Both the position numbers and the translations under genes were made by a program. The notes under the pieces were generated by a model. That model did no database searches. It was not told the DNA's origin and saw nothing but the letters and a program-made list of their open reading frames with translations. From NCBI RefSeq assembly GCF_001547755.1, contig NZ_AP013042.1:496001-560000 (forward strand): DNA of 64,000 nt, given 5' to 3'. This stretch comes from an endosymbiont of Bathymodiolus septemdierum str. Myojin knoll (GTDB lineage: Bacteria > Pseudomonadota > Gammaproteobacteria > PS1 > Pseudothioglobaceae). Of the stretch, positions 17,883 to 27,322 are shown one piece after another (the first letter of the stretch is position 1; every line of letters begins with the position of its first letter).

Positions 17883-18718
17883 TCGGATGCCTCTTTGAGG
17901 TGTTGATAATGTTCATACACACATTCCCAATATTGCCCGACTTTACCGCTATTCACAGTGCGCCCATCTATCTGGATAATCGGCATCACTTCACGGGTGG
18001 AGCTGGAAATCCAAACCTCGTCAGCGTTCAATAATTTATTTAGCGTGAAGGTTGATTCATTAATCGTAAGGCCACAGGCTTGTGCACTTTCCATTGCTAA
18101 ATCTCGGGTAATGCCTGAGAGGATATTCACCCCTGTTGGGTGCGTGTAAAGCGTACTGTCTTTTATCATAAAGACATTAGAAGTTGCGCCTTCGGTGATG
18201 ATATTATCACGGTGCAAAATTACTTCTTCCATTTTCTGTTCTTTGGCGTTTTGTGCGTAGAGCGTATTTGCTAATAGCGAAGTGGCTTTGATGTCGCATC
18301 GTGACCAGCGAATATCAGGCTGGGTAATAACACGAAAACCCTGTTCTAATACTTGTTTGGGTTTTGGTATTAACGGGTTAGTCTCAATATAAACCGTTGG
18401 GGTTAGCGATTCAAAACTGTGTTTTCTTTGTGTGTCTACGCCACGCGTGATTTGAAAATAGATGGATTGGTCATCTGTTTTTGCATGGCTGAGTAATTGA
18501 TTAAAAATATCTAACCACTCACTTTTGGTATGAGGGTTGGGGATTTTTACTGAGTCTAAACTTTTTTGTAGGCGTTTAAGATGTGCTTTTAGACGAAATA
18601 TTTTGCCGTTATAAACAGGGATAACCTCATAAACACCATCGCCGAATAAAAAGCCTCTATCCATAACAGAAATAGAGGCTTTGTTTTTTGCAATAAAATT
18701 GCCGTTCAGATAGACCAT
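17879..18718 (-). CDS. dat: D-amino acid aminotransferase (class IV PLP enzyme)
   Basis: 279 residues. The N-terminus MVYLNGNFIAKNKASISVMDRGFLFGDGVYEVIPVYNGKIF (quoted in part here) is the class IV transaminase pattern. The likely PLP lysine is in RCDIKATSLLANTLY (about residue 143), and EGATSNVF and STREVMPI are also conserved. The best match is D-alanine transaminase, which interconverts D-Ala and D-Glu through pyruvate and 2-oxoglutarate and so feeds peptidoglycan; branched-chain or aminodeoxychorismate activity is possible. Its setting between dacA, which releases D-Ala, and amgK-murU supports a cell-wall recycling role. Confidence 0.8.
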   Translation of the reverse strand: MVYLNGNFIAKNKASISVMDRGFLFGDGVYEVIPVYNGKIFRLKAHLKRLQKSLDSVKIPNPHTKSEWLDIFNQLLSHAKTDDQSIYFQITRGVDTQRKHSFESLTPTVYIETNPLIPKPKQVLEQGFRVITQPDIRWSRCDIKATSLLANTLYAQNAKEQKMEEVILHRDNIITEGATSNVFMIKDSTLYTHPTGVNILSGITRDLAMESAQACGLTINESTFTLNKLLNADEVWISSSTREVMPIIQIDGRTVNSGKVGQYWECVYEHYQHLKEASE

Positions 18719-19855
18719 TTATAGCCCAATTTTATCCAGTAGTCGTGAGAAGAAACCAGATTCAGGTGCATCTTCCAGGGCGATAATCGGCAGTTTTGCC
18801 AACACATTGCCTTCAAATTTAATAATAAAGTGTCCAATGTTATCGCCTTTGCTAATTGGTGCTGCCAAATTATTATTTAACTCAATCGCCTGCTGAGACA
18901 GTCTGTATTGACCACGCGGTAAAGTGATTGCTTGCGGATGATTAAAACCCACTTTTATTGCTTTTTTGGTTGAACTGGGAATCGGTATTTTATTGCTAAT
19001 TTCACTAATTTTTTTGGTTTCATAAAAACGGAAACCATAATCCAAGAGTGTTTGAGTTTGTTCTGCTCTGGCTTGCGTACCCGTTGAGCCAAGCACTACG
19101 GAAATTAGACGCATATCGTCAACACGCTTAGCACTAACAACAAGATTGTACCCCGCCCTTTTAGTGTGACCTGTTTTTAGCCCGTCTACTGTGTGATCGG
19201 ACCAAAGTAATTTATTACGATTACGCTGTTTTATACCGTGATAAGAAAACTCTTTTTGTGAAAACCATGGGTAGAACTGTGGGAAATCACGAATAATTGC
19301 GGATGCAAGTTTTGCCATATCTCTGGCGGTAACATTTTGCTTGTTATCTTTGACTGGTAAACCTGAGGCATTTTCAAAATTAGAACTTAACATCCCTAGC
19401 TCTTTAGCATACTCATTCATATAAGTCGCAAAAGTACCCTCAGTGCCAGCAATATGCTCTGCCAACGCGACCGCCGAATCATTGCCAGATTGAATAATCA
19501 TACCTTGTAATAAAGTTTCTAATTTAATGGTTTTACCGACCTCAACAAAACTTTTTGACCCGCCTGTTTTCCATGCTTTTTTACTAATGCGCACATCATC
19601 ATTTAACCCTACTCTACCATCTTTAATCAGTTGAAAAACCACATAGGCAGTCATTAATTTGGTTAAACTTGCGGGTGCGCGTAATTCATCTGCATCGCTA
19701 GAGGCAATCACTACGCCTGAATTATGGTCAACGACGAGATAGGCCGCTGCATTAATTGAAGGCGCCTTAGGTGTGATGAAAATAGACGCCTGTACATTGA
19801 ATGATAAGACGCTAAGGGTGATCATTAATTTTTTAATAAGTGATTGATATTTCAT
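18719..19855 (-). CDS. dacA: D-alanyl-D-alanine carboxypeptidase (PBP5/6 family)
   Basis: 378 residues with a signal peptide (MKYQSLIKKLMITLSVLSFNVQA). Penicillin-binding motifs are all present: SxxK in APASLTKLMTAY (about 61-64), SGN in IIQSGNDSAVAL and KTG in DGLKTGHTKRAG (about 230). The C-terminal PBP5 domain and a terminal amphipathic helix (FFSRLLDKIGL) would anchor it to the periplasmic face of the inner membrane. It trims terminal D-Ala from pentapeptides. dat begins one base after its stop codon, an unusually tight coupling. Confidence 0.95.
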   Translation of the reverse strand: MKYQSLIKKLMITLSVLSFNVQASIFITPKAPSINAAAYLVVDHNSGVVIASSDADELRAPASLTKLMTAYVVFQLIKDGRVGLNDDVRISKKAWKTGGSKSFVEVGKTIKLETLLQGMIIQSGNDSAVALAEHIAGTEGTFATYMNEYAKELGMLSSNFENASGLPVKDNKQNVTARDMAKLASAIIRDFPQFYPWFSQKEFSYHGIKQRNRNKLLWSDHTVDGLKTGHTKRAGYNLVVSAKRVDDMRLISVVLGSTGTQARAEQTQTLLDYGFRFYETKKISEISNKIPIPSSTKKAIKVGFNHPQAITLPRGQYRLSQQAIELNNNLAAPISKGDNIGHFIIKFEGNVLAKLPIIALEDAPESGFFSRLLDKIGL

Positions 19856-19864
19856 AGTTTTTAT

Positions 19865-20860
19865 TTAGTATTTTAAATTAAATTGTTGTTTTATTTTTTC
19901 TGATAAACGATAAGCGGTTATTGCATATCGGTTATCGTGATTATAACGGGTTAGTACATAAAAATTCCAAAAAGTGAGCCAAGTTTCGTCAATTGTTTTT
20001 TGCGGTAGCCGAATAAAGGCTAATTTTGTTTTATCATTAATATCTACATCAATGTTGAAGCCTTTGTTGCGCCAAAATTTTGCGTTCATTTTTGGTTTAG
20101 AATTCGCGCGTTTGGCGTGTTCAAGTTGTTTACCATGGAGTTCAATAGGGCGAGCGATTTCACCAAAATCGTGCCAATGGTGCTGGTCAAAATAATTGGC
20201 AATAGAGCCAATAGCATCCGCAGGCGAAGAGAACAAATCAATCACACCATCGTGGTCAAAGTCTACTGCATAATGACGATAAGAACTGGCAATAAATTGC
20301 GGAAATCCCATTGCCCCTGCGTATGAACCTTTAACAGACAAAGGCGCAATGGCATTGTCACGCGACATTAGCAAGAATGACTCTAATTCATTGCGGTAAA
20401 AATTGCGTCGGCGGTAATTAGTAAAGGCGCGGGTTGTTAAAACCTTGAAAGTCGAGTGCGTACCTTTTTTGCTACCATAACTGGTTTCTATGCCTAAAAT
20501 AGCAACGATAATTTCAGCAGGTACATTGTAAGTTTTTTCAGCGCGCGTTATGACTGCTAAATTATCCTTCCAAAACTTAACGCCATTATTAATGCGTTCT
20601 TCGGTAAGAAATAAGTCTCTATATTTGTCCCACACCATCGGCGGTTTTTTCACGCGCTTGACTTTATTTTTCTTGATAGGTTTATCAGCAATTTTAAATT
20701 TAACAGTGGCAAAAATAGTCAGTAATTCATCACGATTAAAATCGTGCTTTGTTACCATTTTATCAATGAAATTCTGCGTGGTTTTAAAGTAGGTTGCTGG
20801 CACTATTTTGGCAGAAACCAATGAGGATAGGAGCAAGAGAGAAATAGCAAGGAGTCTCAT
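19865..20860 (-). CDS. mltB: Membrane-bound lytic murein transglycosylase B
   Basis: 331 residues with a signal peptide (MRLLAISLLLLSSLVSA). No lipobox Cys is evident, so it may be soluble in the periplasm. The catalytic Glu is in GIETSYGSKKGTHSTFKVL, followed by AMGFPQFIASSYRHYAVDFDHDGVIDLF (quoted in part) and SIANYFDQHHW, all family 3 lytic transglycosylase signatures. It cleaves the MurNAc-GlcNAc bond forming 1,6-anhydroMurNAc. It overlaps rodA by 4 nt and precedes dacA. Confidence 0.93.
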   Translation of the reverse strand: MRLLAISLLLLSSLVSAKIVPATYFKTTQNFIDKMVTKHDFNRDELLTIFATVKFKIADKPIKKNKVKRVKKPPMVWDKYRDLFLTEERINNGVKFWKDNLAVITRAEKTYNVPAEIIVAILGIETSYGSKKGTHSTFKVLTTRAFTNYRRRNFYRNELESFLLMSRDNAIAPLSVKGSYAGAMGFPQFIASSYRHYAVDFDHDGVIDLFSSPADAIGSIANYFDQHHWHDFGEIARPIELHGKQLEHAKRANSKPKMNAKFWRNKGFNIDVDINDKTKLAFIRLPQKTIDETWLTFWNFYVLTRYNHDNRYAITAYRLSEKIKQQFNLKY

Positions 20861-21987
20861 GATAAGTAACTCGGTGCTTTATGTTTACGGATTGACATAA
20901 TAATACCAAAACTTGCAAATAGCGTAATCAACGATGAGCCACCATAACTAATAAGCGGCAATGGCACACCTACAACTGGCAGTAAGCCTGACACCATTCC
21001 GATATTAACAAATATATAGGTAAAGAAAATCAATGTTAAACTGGCGCCAAGCAGTTTGGAAAAAGTATCTTCTGATTCAATGGCAATGACGAAGCAGCGC
21101 CAAACAATTAAACCGTAAAAACACAATAATAACAAGACACCGATAAAGCCCAATTCTTCTGCAATGACAGCAAAAATAAAGTCAGTACTGTGCTCTGGTA
21201 AGAAGTTAAGTTGCGCCTGAGAGCCTTGCTCAAAACCCTTGCCAAGCAGTCCGCCAGAGCCAATGGCAATCTTAGATTGCAAGATATGATAGCCCGCACC
21301 AAGCGGGTCTAAAGTTGGGTCAATCATGGTTAGAATGCGTTTCTTCTGATACCCTATCAATAAATAATTCCAAGCGACATAACCACTGCCAATCACACCT
21401 GCACCGATGACACCAAGATTGAGAAAATTGTTTCTCAGGATTTGAATACGCACGCCTGAAAGTATTAATACATAAATACCACTAGCACCGATGAGTAGGG
21501 AGGTGCCTAAATCAGGCTGTTTGGCAATCAATAAAACAATAACGATGATTGCTGACAATGAAGTGAATATTGACACAGGCTGCGGTGGAAGGGTTTTTTC
21601 ACTAAGGATTGAAGCAATCGCAATCGGCACAATAACTTTCATAAGTTCCGATGGTTGAAAACGCATAAATCCCATGTCCAGCCAGCGTTGAGCGCCGCCA
21701 CTACTGGATCCAAACAGTAAAACCAAGAGTAATAAAAAGATACCAAGTAACATTAAATAGGGGGAATATCGCCTAAAGATATAAGGTGGTATTTGTGCAA
21801 TAATCAGCATCATACTGATTGCAAGCGCAAAGTGCAACATTTGCTTATAAACCAAACTGATTGATTCAGCCGAGGCGCTATAAAGTATGGTCAATCCAAA
21901 AATACTAATACCCATTAACATTAAAAATAAAGGGGTGTCCATTTTGAAGTAGTGCCAATAATGTCGAAGTTTGTCTATTTGAGTCAT
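20857..21987 (-). CDS. rodA: Rod-shape SEDS glycosyltransferase RodA
   Basis: 376 residues, about ten transmembrane helices. SEDS signatures include the GGAQRWLDMGFMRFQPSELMK loop, LGTSLLIGASG, FLPEHSTDFIFAVIAEELGFIG (quoted in part) and the C-terminal PVVGVPLPLISYGGSSLI. RodA polymerises lipid II together with class B PBP2 during lateral wall growth. Here its partner mrdA is about 38 kb away beside mreBCD, so the usual mrdA-rodA pair is split. It overlaps the upstream Mth938-domain gene by 4 nt. Confidence 0.95.
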   Translation of the reverse strand: MTQIDKLRHYWHYFKMDTPLFLMLMGISIFGLTILYSASAESISLVYKQMLHFALAISMMLIIAQIPPYIFRRYSPYLMLLGIFLLLLVLLFGSSSGGAQRWLDMGFMRFQPSELMKVIVPIAIASILSEKTLPPQPVSIFTSLSAIIVIVLLIAKQPDLGTSLLIGASGIYVLILSGVRIQILRNNFLNLGVIGAGVIGSGYVAWNYLLIGYQKKRILTMIDPTLDPLGAGYHILQSKIAIGSGGLLGKGFEQGSQAQLNFLPEHSTDFIFAVIAEELGFIGVLLLLCFYGLIVWRCFVIAIESEDTFSKLLGASLTLIFFTYIFVNIGMVSGLLPVVGVPLPLISYGGSSLITLFASFGIIMSIRKHKAPSYLS

Positions 21988-22361
21988 AGCAAAAGGAGCC
22001 CCACTAAGCGCATATCAGACAATAATAAATTAAAACTGCGATAGGCAGATTCCGTACTCATACTTTCAATGCCAATCCCCATTTGTTGAATGGCAACTTG
22101 CTGTTGCGGGTCTAAAAAACAACCAGTTGCACCTGTGCCAACAATGAGTATGTCAATATCATCTTTTGAAGAAAGTGGAAATAATGACATTTTATCCAAC
22201 TTTTCTAGTGTCATATCCGGTGTTTCTGTGTGATAGTTAGTGGAGACAAAGCAGGGCGTAGTCAAACTTGTGTGCGATAAAGTGATGGTTTTATCATTCA
22301 CAGAAATAATGCTATTTTTCTGGTTGTCCTGCTGGTTAAATTCCACTTTTAAAATATGCAT
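21984..22361 (-). CDS. Mth938/NDUFAF3-domain protein (DUF498)
   Basis: 125 residues, single Mth938-like alpha/beta domain: DIDILIVGTGATGCFLDPQQQVAIQQMGIGIESMSTESAYRSFNLLLSD (quoted in part) contains the G.G...... P and the M.T..A.RTYN-like signature (here MSTESAYRSFNLL). Eukaryotic relatives (NDUFAF3) help assemble complex I; bacterial roles are not established. It is the first gene of the rodA cluster. The 234 bp upstream, back to the RTX gene, is AT-rich and I see no gene in it. Confidence 0.8.
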   Translation of the reverse strand: MHILKVEFNQQDNQKNSIISVNDKTITLSHTSLTTPCFVSTNYHTETPDMTLEKLDKMSLFPLSSKDDIDILIVGTGATGCFLDPQQQVAIQQMGIGIESMSTESAYRSFNLLLSDMRLVGLLLL

Positions 22362-22595
22362 ATGTGTAAAAATGATATTATAACAGCGAGCGTTTTGTTA
22401 TTTATGTTGATTCTGTTTATTACATCGTCTAATAATTATAAACTCACAAAGACCTTAATCTGATTATGACAAGCGTTAATCATGTAATAAATCAAAGTCA
22501 TGGAATAAGTCCCCTTGTATCTTTTTATTAATATTTGCACTCCTTTATTTTACTTTTGCCTTTATATATTTTTTGGTTTGATGGATTACTATTTA

Positions 22596-25500
22596 TTAAA
22601 TAACGCTCATATCATCAATGCCCAGTGAATAAGTGCCTATATTAGAGCCAAAAGACTCAGCAGAGATATAATAAGTACCAGATTCTACCGCATTAAAAAT
22701 AAGTCGTGAGTTAGTTGACACACCTCCATCATCATTGTTGGTGCCACTTATTATATGGCCATTGGCGTCACAAATACCACCTAGATAAGTATCGCTCAAT
22801 GTACCTGCATTAGTAGGGGCGCCCTCTAGGTCGATCTGATAGTTTATACCGGCTTCCAAAGTAATACGGAACCAATCTGTATCATTGGATGTTTCAATAG
22901 CACCAGTAATAACATCGCCTAATGTCAGCTCGCCCGTGGTGTTAATATCATTAGAAATATCAAAGTTTACAGCCTCTATATTTGCTATGGCAATAGCGTT
23001 AATCGTTGCCTGCCCATCACTAATATCATAACTCAATTGAATTTGACCATTGAAGTTAGCATTTGGCGCAAGACTCCAAGTGCCATCGTTGTTATTAGTT
23101 ATGCTTGCATTGTTGCCAATGACAACCAAATTACTAACAGTCAAATCATCACCATCAACATCACTCGCATTGGCTAGTAATTGCGCCGTGGTAATACTTA
23201 GATTTTGGTCTTCTGTACCTGTAAGGCTAACCGCAGTAGTTACAACTGGCGCGTGATTATCACTTATAATTTGAGCGCTAGAGTATGTAGTTACACTTTC
23301 TAAAGTGCCACGATCATCAGTATAACTAACAACAGTTCTTACATACTTGCCAGTATGCGCTTGTGCTAGGGTTAGTTCACTACTTGTGGCGCCAACAATA
23401 TCTACCCAGGTTTGCCTATCTGTCGATACTTGCCATTGGTAATTAACATCACCCATACCATCAGCATCAGACACAGAGCTAGTTAATGTTAGGGTTTGCC
23501 CCTGTGTTGTTTCACCTTGCAGGTAAATCCTTCCTGTTGCATCTGCATTAAAATTATCATTTGCTGCATTGATATACCAAATAGCGCCATCGGCAAACAT
23601 AATGCGCTCAATAACCCCATTTTCCGTGTCTTTTATGCGAATACTGTCTTGATCGTTTATAGTAAGTAATAAATCAGCTCCATCTATAGTAACGCTAATA
23701 TCAGCAATTTCAATGCCATCGCCAAATACAATACTATCCACACCTTGAGCATCAACAATAACATCATTTCCATCGCCTAAACTAAAGTGATAAGTATCAT
23801 TACCCACGCCACCATCTAAATTATCATCACCTGCGCCGCCTGTAATAACATCATTTCCAGCTTGGGCTTTAATATTATCATCACCTGCTAAACCTTGCAA
23901 AGTGTTATTACCACGATTACCAATAATATAGTTTGCTTCATTGTTACCAGTTGCATCTATATCCTCATTCCAAAGTTTAACCGTTTCTTTGGTGTAAATA
24001 GTATATGCATTAGCAACATCTGCTGCCTTGCGGAAGGTTTCAATATCAACAAAACGCGTCATATCATTAACCTTACCACGCCCCGAATCACTGATATAGA
24101 ACCCTACAAGTTCGCCATTACCAGCGTTGTGCACTGCACCCGTTAAAGTGACGGCGTGGTTTACACTGCCGCTACCTACATAATTTTGCTCATCCCATAA
24201 CACACCTGCATTAACGGATAGTATTAGCCCACGACCGCCGCGTAATAAATTAGCAATGCCTGTTTCGTTATAGCCTTGAATAACATCATTATCAATCCCA
24301 TAATTATCTAGGATTGCTTGTTGTTGTAGGTAGTTTGAACCACCTAATTGACTTGCTGGCAAACTCGGATTATTAACTGCCCAGTTGTTTTTAATAGCCA
24401 AATTAACCACCTCACCCTCTGTGGTAGGTTTGCCTGTTTGGGTGATAAGATTGGCAATTGAAGTGAGTGCACAAGTGCCTTGGTAATTCTCAACAGCATC
24501 ACCTTGGATGTAATCAAGTTCGTTGCGTTTTGGAAAGCCGTAAACCAAAACATCTTCACCGTCCACTTTGCCTTTTTCAGGCTTAGAGAAGTCAAGTAAG
24601 ATGAGGTTTTCAGTATTAGAGTCTAGTGTGTAGGTAATGCTACTTTGTACATTGTCTATGCCTTCGTTGTTGTTTTCAATAACTTGGTCATTGATATTAT
24701 CAACATAATAAGTATCGTTGCCTAAACCACCAATCATCACATCAGCACCCGTTACGCCATCAATGATATTATCACTACTGTTGCCAATAATTTTATTATC
24801 TTGTGCATTACCTGTGCCGTGGATATCAAATCCTTCCAGTAGGCGCAATTCTTCAATATTAGCATTCAGCAAATAACTAGTACTAGAGATAACTGTGTCA
24901 TAACCTTGATTGCTTTGCTCATAAATACTATCATTCACACTATTTACAATATAAATATCATTGCCTTTGCCACCGACCATGACATCTGCATCAGCGCCAC
25001 CATCAAGATAATCATCACCTAAGCCACCAACTAGAGTATCAAAGCCCGCGCCACCGTATAGGTGGTCGTTATCGCTTTCACCTGCATTTAGAGTTTGCTT
25101 GTCTTCATTGCTTGCGGTAAATCCAGCTAAATAATCATTTCCAGCGCCACCATACAAAACATCATCACCCACTTGACCAAACAGATTGTCGTTGCCTTGT
25201 TCGCCATAGAGTTTATCATCACCCTCATCGCCTTGGAGCTCGTCATTCTCAGTGCCACCATACAATATATCATCACCCAAGCCAGCGATTAATACATCGT
25301 TGCCAGCACCGCCATGGAGATAATCATTATCAGTTTCCCCAGCATCCAGGCTTTGCTTGTCTTGATTCGCAGCAGTAAAGCCTAGAAGTAAATCATTCCC
25401 AGCACCACCCCAAAGCTTGTCATTGCCTGTTTGTCCAAACAGCCTATCTTCGCCGTCTCCACCGATTAATTCATCATTACCCTCATTGCCTTGGAGTTCA

Positions 25501-27320
25501 TCATTACCACTACCGCCAAAGAGTTTGTCATTGCCCTTACCGCCAACCAGCACATCATTCCCAGTGCCGCCATCAAGGTAATCATTGCCTAAGCCGCCGT
25601 ATAGATTATCATCGCCCGCACCGCCATATAAATGGTCGTTATCACTTTCACCTGCATTTAGCGTTTGCTTGGCATCGTTACTGGCAGTAAAACCTAGTAG
25701 TAAATCATCACCAGCACCACCTAAAACAGTGTCATCACCTACATCTGCAAAGATTCTATCGTTACCTTGCTCGCCATATATCATGTCGTTGCCTGCATAG
25801 CCAAGTAACTCATCATTACCCTTGCCACCCCAGAGGCTGTCAGATCTAGCACTACCACCCATAAAATCATTGCCATCACCTGCAAGGAAGTGGGTGATTA
25901 GATTAAGGTTAAAGTAGTTAGTGCTAGCATAATAATTCACATTAAAGGCATCATTACCATCAGTGCCGATTAAATAACTTTTATTGTTGTAGTTTATCTT
26001 TACCATAGACGAGGTCCATTTGTACGCGCCTCCATTAACAAAATAAACATTATCTGTATCTCGCAGATGGCGATAGTTACTATTAGGTGTTGTTGGCTCG
26101 GCTATTTGACTTACTTGATTAGGCTTGTTTGTAGCAATATGTGCATTGCCTTGGGTATAAAGAGCGTAATCAGCTTGTTTAATAGGGCTTGATAATGTAC
26201 TTAACTCAACTAATTCATCGGTATTTAGTTGCCCATCTTCGTTAGTGTCCGTCCAGAGTTTTAGTCCGGTGGTTTCATCAGTTGTTAGTTGTCCGTCGTT
26301 ATTAGTATCTAGCGCTGCTAGTTGTTCTTTGGTTATTGGGTTTAGGTTACTGTCAACAAGCACACCTGTGCTGCTAGCAATACTTTGGGCATTGTCATAC
26401 TCTGCACTTTGAGAATCATAAAATGCACCAATTGGGTAGCAGAGTTCATTAAAATCATAGTTAGATTTAAATTTATAATTACCTAAGGAGGAATTTAATA
26501 CATAATCTTGGAAGGCTCTAAACTCTTCACGAGTTATCCAGCCATCTTTTAATTCTTGGCGCATGGCTTTTTCTGCGTTAAACAAATCACCGATATCGTT
26601 AAAATCAACATCAGGGGTGTTAACTACCCATTTACCTTGGTCGTTAAGGTCTAGGATGTCTTGGTTTTGCCAGTTTTTTAGGGCTTGGTCTGCGGTTTGA
26701 GAGGTGAATTTGTCTATTGGGTTGCCCAGGAAGGATTCACGGGCAATTGCGTTTAGTATGTTTTGCTGTTGGGTTGAACTATCCGATGGCTGTAGGTTGA
26801 ATTCAGTACTGATTTCTGCCAAGGTTTTGGGGCTTTCTATTTCAAAGGCTTGTTTGAATTCACTAGATGTACCATCAGCAATGGTGTTGAATTGTTGTTG
26901 TTTTTGTTCAGGGGTAATGTCATCATTAAACCAGTTGTTGAGAGTAGATTTTACTGTATCGCTGATTGTATTATTATAAACTATACTGCCACCCCAGCTT
27001 ATAGTAATTAATGTAATAGCAGCGCCTATTGGATTGGAGACAAACGCTACTGCACCAACACCAGCAAGTGTACCAATACCCCAGCTAATTGCTGCATCAA
27101 TGCCTCCTGCTGCACCCTCTTGATGAGTAGCAAGAGCAATTTGAGCGATACCCAGTGCACCACCTTTGAGTTTAAAGGTGTTATTCATCATTTTAAGTGC
27201 GTCATCACTAGCGCCTAAGGCTCTGGCTGTTTCCACTTGTGCAGAAAATACAATGTCTACAGCTAATTTAACTTTTGCTAGATTGTCTTGATTTTGTTGC
27301 TCTTCATTTGTTAGACTCAT
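22596..27320 (-). CDS. Giant RTX repeat protein with embedded C39-like cysteine peptidase domain
   Basis: 1574 residues, no signal peptide. In order: a helical/hydrophobic N-terminus with Gly/Ala-rich membrane-like segments (about 50-120); two EF-hand loops DTNNDGQLTTDE and DTNEDGQLNTDE (about 335-370); a large RTX array of GGxGxDxxx nonapeptides (about 480-875); a papain-like C39-type domain with candidate triad Cys950 (GTCALTS), His1055 (SVNHAVTL) and Asp1078 (YISDSG); a second RTX block with a hemolysin-related domain (about 1120-1250); an Ig-like and a cadherin-like domain (about 1260-1450); and a C-terminal PPC-like beta domain. Export by a type I system is expected from the family, but no transporter is nearby. 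It may be an adhesin, toxin or interbacterial effector; the sequence does not decide. Confidence 0.85.
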   Translation of the reverse strand: MSLTNEEQQNQDNLAKVKLAVDIVFSAQVETARALGASDDALKMMNNTFKLKGGALGIAQIALATHQEGAAGGIDAAISWGIGTLAGVGAVAFVSNPIGAAITLITISWGGSIVYNNTISDTVKSTLNNWFNDDITPEQKQQQFNTIADGTSSEFKQAFEIESPKTLAEISTEFNLQPSDSSTQQQNILNAIARESFLGNPIDKFTSQTADQALKNWQNQDILDLNDQGKWVVNTPDVDFNDIGDLFNAEKAMRQELKDGWITREEFRAFQDYVLNSSLGNYKFKSNYDFNELCYPIGAFYDSQSAEYDNAQSIASSTGVLVDSNLNPITKEQLAALDTNNDGQLTTDETTGLKLWTDTNEDGQLNTDELVELSTLSSPIKQADYALYTQGNAHIATNKPNQVSQIAEPTTPNSNYRHLRDTDNVYFVNGGAYKWTSSMVKINYNNKSYLIGTDGNDAFNVNYYASTNYFNLNLITHFLAGDGNDFMGGSARSDSLWGGKGNDELLGYAGNDMIYGEQGNDRIFADVGDDTVLGGAGDDLLLGFTASNDAKQTLNAGESDNDHLYGGAGDDNLYGGLGNDYLDGGTGNDVLVGGKGNDKLFGGSGNDELQGNEGNDELIGGDGEDRLFGQTGNDKLWGGAGNDLLLGFTAANQDKQSLDAGETDNDYLHGGAGNDVLIAGLGDDILYGGTENDELQGDEGDDKLYGEQGNDNLFGQVGDDVLYGGAGNDYLAGFTASNEDKQTLNAGESDNDHLYGGAGFDTLVGGLGDDYLDGGADADVMVGGKGNDIYIVNSVNDSIYEQSNQGYDTVISSTSYLLNANIEELRLLEGFDIHGTGNAQDNKIIGNSSDNIIDGVTGADVMIGGLGNDTYYVDNINDQVIENNNEGIDNVQSSITYTLDSNTENLILLDFSKPEKGKVDGEDVLVYGFPKRNELDYIQGDAVENYQGTCALTSIANLITQTGKPTTEGEVVNLAIKNNWAVNNPSLPASQLGGSNYLQQQAILDNYGIDNDVIQGYNETGIANLLRGGRGLILSVNAGVLWDEQNYVGSGSVNHAVTLTGAVHNAGNGELVGFYISDSGRGKVNDMTRFVDIETFRKAADVANAYTIYTKETVKLWNEDIDATGNNEANYIIGNRGNNTLQGLAGDDNIKAQAGNDVITGGAGDDNLDGGVGNDTYHFSLGDGNDVIVDAQGVDSIVFGDGIEIADISVTIDGADLLLTINDQDSIRIKDTENGVIERIMFADGAIWYINAANDNFNADATGRIYLQGETTQGQTLTLTSSVSDADGMGDVNYQWQVSTDRQTWVDIVGATSSELTLAQAHTGKYVRTVVSYTDDRGTLESVTTYSSAQIISDNHAPVVTTAVSLTGTEDQNLSITTAQLLANASDVDGDDLTVSNLVVIGNNASITNNNDGTWSLAPNANFNGQIQLSYDISDGQATINAIAIANIEAVNFDISNDINTTGELTLGDVITGAIETSNDTDWFRITLEAGINYQIDLEGAPTNAGTLSDTYLGGICDANGHIISGTNNDDGGVSTNSRLIFNAVESGTYYISAESFGSNIGTYSLGIDDMSVI
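24700..25880 (-). repeat. RTX calcium-binding repeat array in the giant protein
   Basis: The coding strand holds dozens of tandem nonapeptide units of the form GGxGNDxLx. The array is punctuated three times by a longer insert resembling GFTASNDAKQTLNAGESDND, at about residues 540, 643 and 733. The spacing of about 90-103 residues shows that whole blocks were duplicated. Such units form a calcium-loaded parallel beta roll and fold outside the cell after type I secretion. The near-identity of blocks makes this stretch prone to recombination and to assembly collapse. Confidence 0.9.
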
Positions 27321-27322
27321 GG

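Noticed and set aside
24700-25880. CRISPR-like or satellite repeats
   Set aside because: The periodicity is protein-level (27 nt, GGxGxDxxx codons) within an open reading frame; there are no equal-length unique spacers.
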